The notes below the pieces were generated by a model, which saw only the letters and a program-made list of their open reading frames with translations, was not told the DNA's origin and ran no database searches. A stretch of 6,177 nt of DNA, taken from Methylovulum sp. GTDB taxonomy: Bacteria; Pseudomonadota; Gammaproteobacteria; Methylococcales; Methylomonadaceae. The stretch lies in NCBI GenBank assembly GCA_016919605.1, contig JACXTQ010000176.1, forward strand, positions 1 to 6,177, written 5' to 3'. The first letter of the stretch is position 1, and every line of letters starts with the position of its first letter. This document shows, piece after piece, positions 4,688 through 6,177 of this stretch. The position numbers and the translations under genes are program-made.

Positions 4688-6040
4688 TTATTTGTGTGTA
4701 TAAAGTACGTCTGGTATCAGTAGCAACACTTGCAGGTCGGCGACATTGGTGCCAGTCGCACCCGTTACCAGCAAATCGCCTGAATGTTGTAAAGCATGAT
4801 AAGAATCGTTGTTAGCCAGCCTATCAGCGGCGACAGCTTGGCCTAGCATACGGCTTATTGTCCCTGCGTCAACCAGTCCGCCCGCCGCATCGGTGGGGCC
4901 GTCGCGCCCGTCCGTGCCACCGCTTAAAAATACCCAGTGTCCGCTTAGTCCTTGTTGCTCGGCGGCGAGGGCGAAGGCGAGAGCCATTTCCTGATTACGA
5001 CCACCGCGTCCGCTGCCTTGTAAGGTGACGGTGGTTTCACCGCCGGCCACTAAGGCTAAGGGTTGCTGGATATTTTTGGCGTAAGCCACCCATTGTTCGG
5101 CCACTGTCCGCGCTTCACCGCATAAATGCCCGTTGTAAAGCTGGGTGTGGTAGCCCAATTGTTGGGCGGCGTTGAGCATCGCCCTGACACTAATGGCGTT
5201 GCTGCCGATGAGGGTTTGGCTGGCATGGCTAAAAAGGGGGTCGTTAGCCTTGGGGGTTTCCGGTATGTCGCCAAGCTGGCCTTGGTGCAGATGCTGTTGC
5301 ACGGCGGCGGGGATTTTCTCCCAGACTTGTCGGTTTTTTAACAGGCTGACCGCGTCGCTATAGGTGGTGTGGTCGGGTACGGTCGGGCCGCTGGCAATCG
5401 CGCTAAGATCATCGCCTAACACATCGGACAAGATTAGGGCATGGACATCGGCAGGGTAAGCCAACTTAGCCAAGCCTCCGCCTTTTAATTGCGACAAATG
5501 CTTGCGGACGCAGTTAATCTCGTTAATGGTCGCACCGGAAGCCAGCAATATATCGGTGGTGGCGATTTTTTCCGCTAGCGTTATGCTAGGAACAGGGTAG
5601 GGGATTAATGCCGAACCACCACCGCTGACCAGCACCAATACCAGTTCACCGGCTTGGGCATTGGTGGCGATTTTGGCGATACGGTGCGCGGCCATTAGGC
5701 CTTCGGTATCCGGTAAGGGATGACCGGCTCCGATGACCTTAACCGCATCTATATCGGTGACATTTTCATAATTGGTTACGGCAATGGCATGGCTGGCCAG
5801 CAACTGTGGCGGGATGCTGTCACGGGCGGCTGTCGCCATCGCACAGGCGGCTTTGCCAAAGGCGATAAGGTGGATTTTTGTCCAGCGGCGGGTGCGCGTG
5901 TTGCCGTCATGCAGCCGAATGCCCAGCCACTGCCCGTCACCGTGCAAACAGTGTTTGACGGCTTGATACGGATCAGCGGCGACAACCCCCGCCTGAAAGA
6001 TGGCTAAGGCATGTTGCCTTAAGTGCGCTGTCAAGGACAT
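4688..6040 (-). CDS. gck: Glycerate 2-kinase, MOFRL family (serine cycle)
   Basis: This enzyme phosphorylates D-glycerate with ATP to 2-phosphoglycerate, the step of the serine cycle after hydroxypyruvate reduction. The 450-residue length fits the family. Landmarks are IAFGKAACAM with Lys63, LVSGGGSALIPYP (137-149), NCVRKHLSQLKGGGLA (176-191) and LSDVLGDDLSAIASGPTVPD (204-223) in the N-terminal domain. The C-terminal MOFRL domain has LVAGGETTVTL (330-340), GSGRGGRNQEMALA (342-355), FLSGGTDGRDGPTDAAGG (371-388) and LLVTGATGTNVADL (423-436). This is the GckA/TtuD type, not the unrelated GarK or GlxK type. It lies 8 nt after the mtdA stop and 20 nt before glyA on the same strand, so it is certainly in the operon. 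The ATG at 6038-6040 has no good Shine-Dalgarno, which suggests coupling to mtdA translation. The neighbouring methylotroph genes support the serine-cycle role over tartrate or glycolate use. No defect is visible. Confidence 0.94.
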   Translation of the reverse strand: MSLTAHLRQHALAIFQAGVVAADPYQAVKHCLHGDGQWLGIRLHDGNTRTRRWTKIHLIAFGKAACAMATAARDSIPPQLLASHAIAVTNYENVTDIDAVKVIGAGHPLPDTEGLMAAHRIAKIATNAQAGELVLVLVSGGGSALIPYPVPSITLAEKIATTDILLASGATINEINCVRKHLSQLKGGGLAKLAYPADVHALILSDVLGDDLSAIASGPTVPDHTTYSDAVSLLKNRQVWEKIPAAVQQHLHQGQLGDIPETPKANDPLFSHASQTLIGSNAISVRAMLNAAQQLGYHTQLYNGHLCGEARTVAEQWVAYAKNIQQPLALVAGGETTVTLQGSGRGGRNQEMALAFALAAEQQGLSGHWVFLSGGTDGRDGPTDAAGGLVDAGTISRMLGQAVAADRLANNDSYHALQHSGDLLVTGATGTNVADLQVLLLIPDVLYTHK

Positions 6041-6048
6041 CAGCGGTT

Positions 6049-6177
6049 TTAGGCCATTTCTTTGGCTAAGGCAAAGATAGTTTCGGCATCAAGAACCTGT
6101 TTGTTGTCAGTAAATAATCGGGCAATACAAGCGCGATGCAGAGCCAGTTTTAAGGCCCCGAAACCAATTGCGCCCCA
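6049..6177 (-). CDS. mtdA: Methylene-tetrahydromethanopterin/methylene-tetrahydrofolate dehydrogenase MtdA, C-terminal end
   Basis: Only the last 42 residues are inside the window; the gene starts beyond the right edge. They read WGAIGFGALKLALHRACIAR, then LFTDNKQVLDAE and TIFALAKEMA-stop. This matches the C-terminus of Methylorubrum (Methylobacterium) MtdA as I remember it, which has LKLKLHRACIAKLF and ends EIYKLAKEMA. MtdA is a cytosolic NADP-dependent enzyme that interconverts methylene and methenyl forms of tetrahydromethanopterin or tetrahydrofolate, linking formaldehyde handling to the serine cycle. It is the most upstream visible gene of the operon with glycerate kinase and glyA, and the promoter must lie outside. 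The catalytic region cannot be inspected. Confidence 0.86.
   Translation of the reverse strand, partial: WGAIGFGALKLALHRACIARLFTDNKQVLDAETIFALAKEMA

Noticed and set aside
4809..6007. Open frames opposite or overlapping the glycerate kinase
   Set aside because: Shadows of the real gene with no protein motifs of their own.

Overview
The window looks like chromosomal DNA of a gammaproteobacterial methanotroph (Methylococcales-like). The main clue is the leftward block at the right end: the C-terminus of MtdA (NADP-dependent methylene-tetrahydromethanopterin/methylene-tetrahydrofolate dehydrogenase), a MOFRL-family glycerate 2-kinase, and serine hydroxymethyltransferase. These are methylotroph (serine cycle) genes. 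The order assignment is inference from gene content and general sequence character; no rRNA or other marker gene is present.

Layout. (1) 1-1168, plus strand: the 3' end of an Rhs gene (core domain ending at DPTGL, then a variable C-terminal toxin) overlapped by its probable immunity gene. Composition falls from GC-rich in the Rhs core to AT-rich in the toxin and immunity part. (2) 1169-2585: a graveyard of mobile and repeated DNA. It holds 22-nt repeat units, an inverted pair of GTAG-headed REP hairpins, a frameshifted and truncated REP-associated tyrosine transposase (RAYT), a large palindrome that also fits the outer consensus of an integron attC site, a second inverted repeat, a probable 3' remnant of a group II intron, and a broken IS3-type orfB fragment. 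(3) 2586-3203, minus strand: an intact class I SAM-dependent methyltransferase with its own candidate promoter. (4) 3204-3413: a spacer with inverted repeats downstream of glyA. (5) 3414-6177, minus strand: mtdA (partial), glycerate kinase and glyA, with gaps of 8 and 20 nt, clearly one operon.

How the genes work together. MtdA interconverts methylene- and methenyl-C1 carriers. GlyA joins methylene-tetrahydrofolate to glycine to make serine. Glycerate kinase phosphorylates the glycerate made from serine via hydroxypyruvate. Together they handle C1 entry and carbon recovery in the serine cycle. The Rhs toxin and immunity pair is an interbacterial competition module. The debris beside it fits the usual position of Rhs tips in recombination-prone accessory DNA. 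No tRNA, rRNA or CRISPR array was seen.
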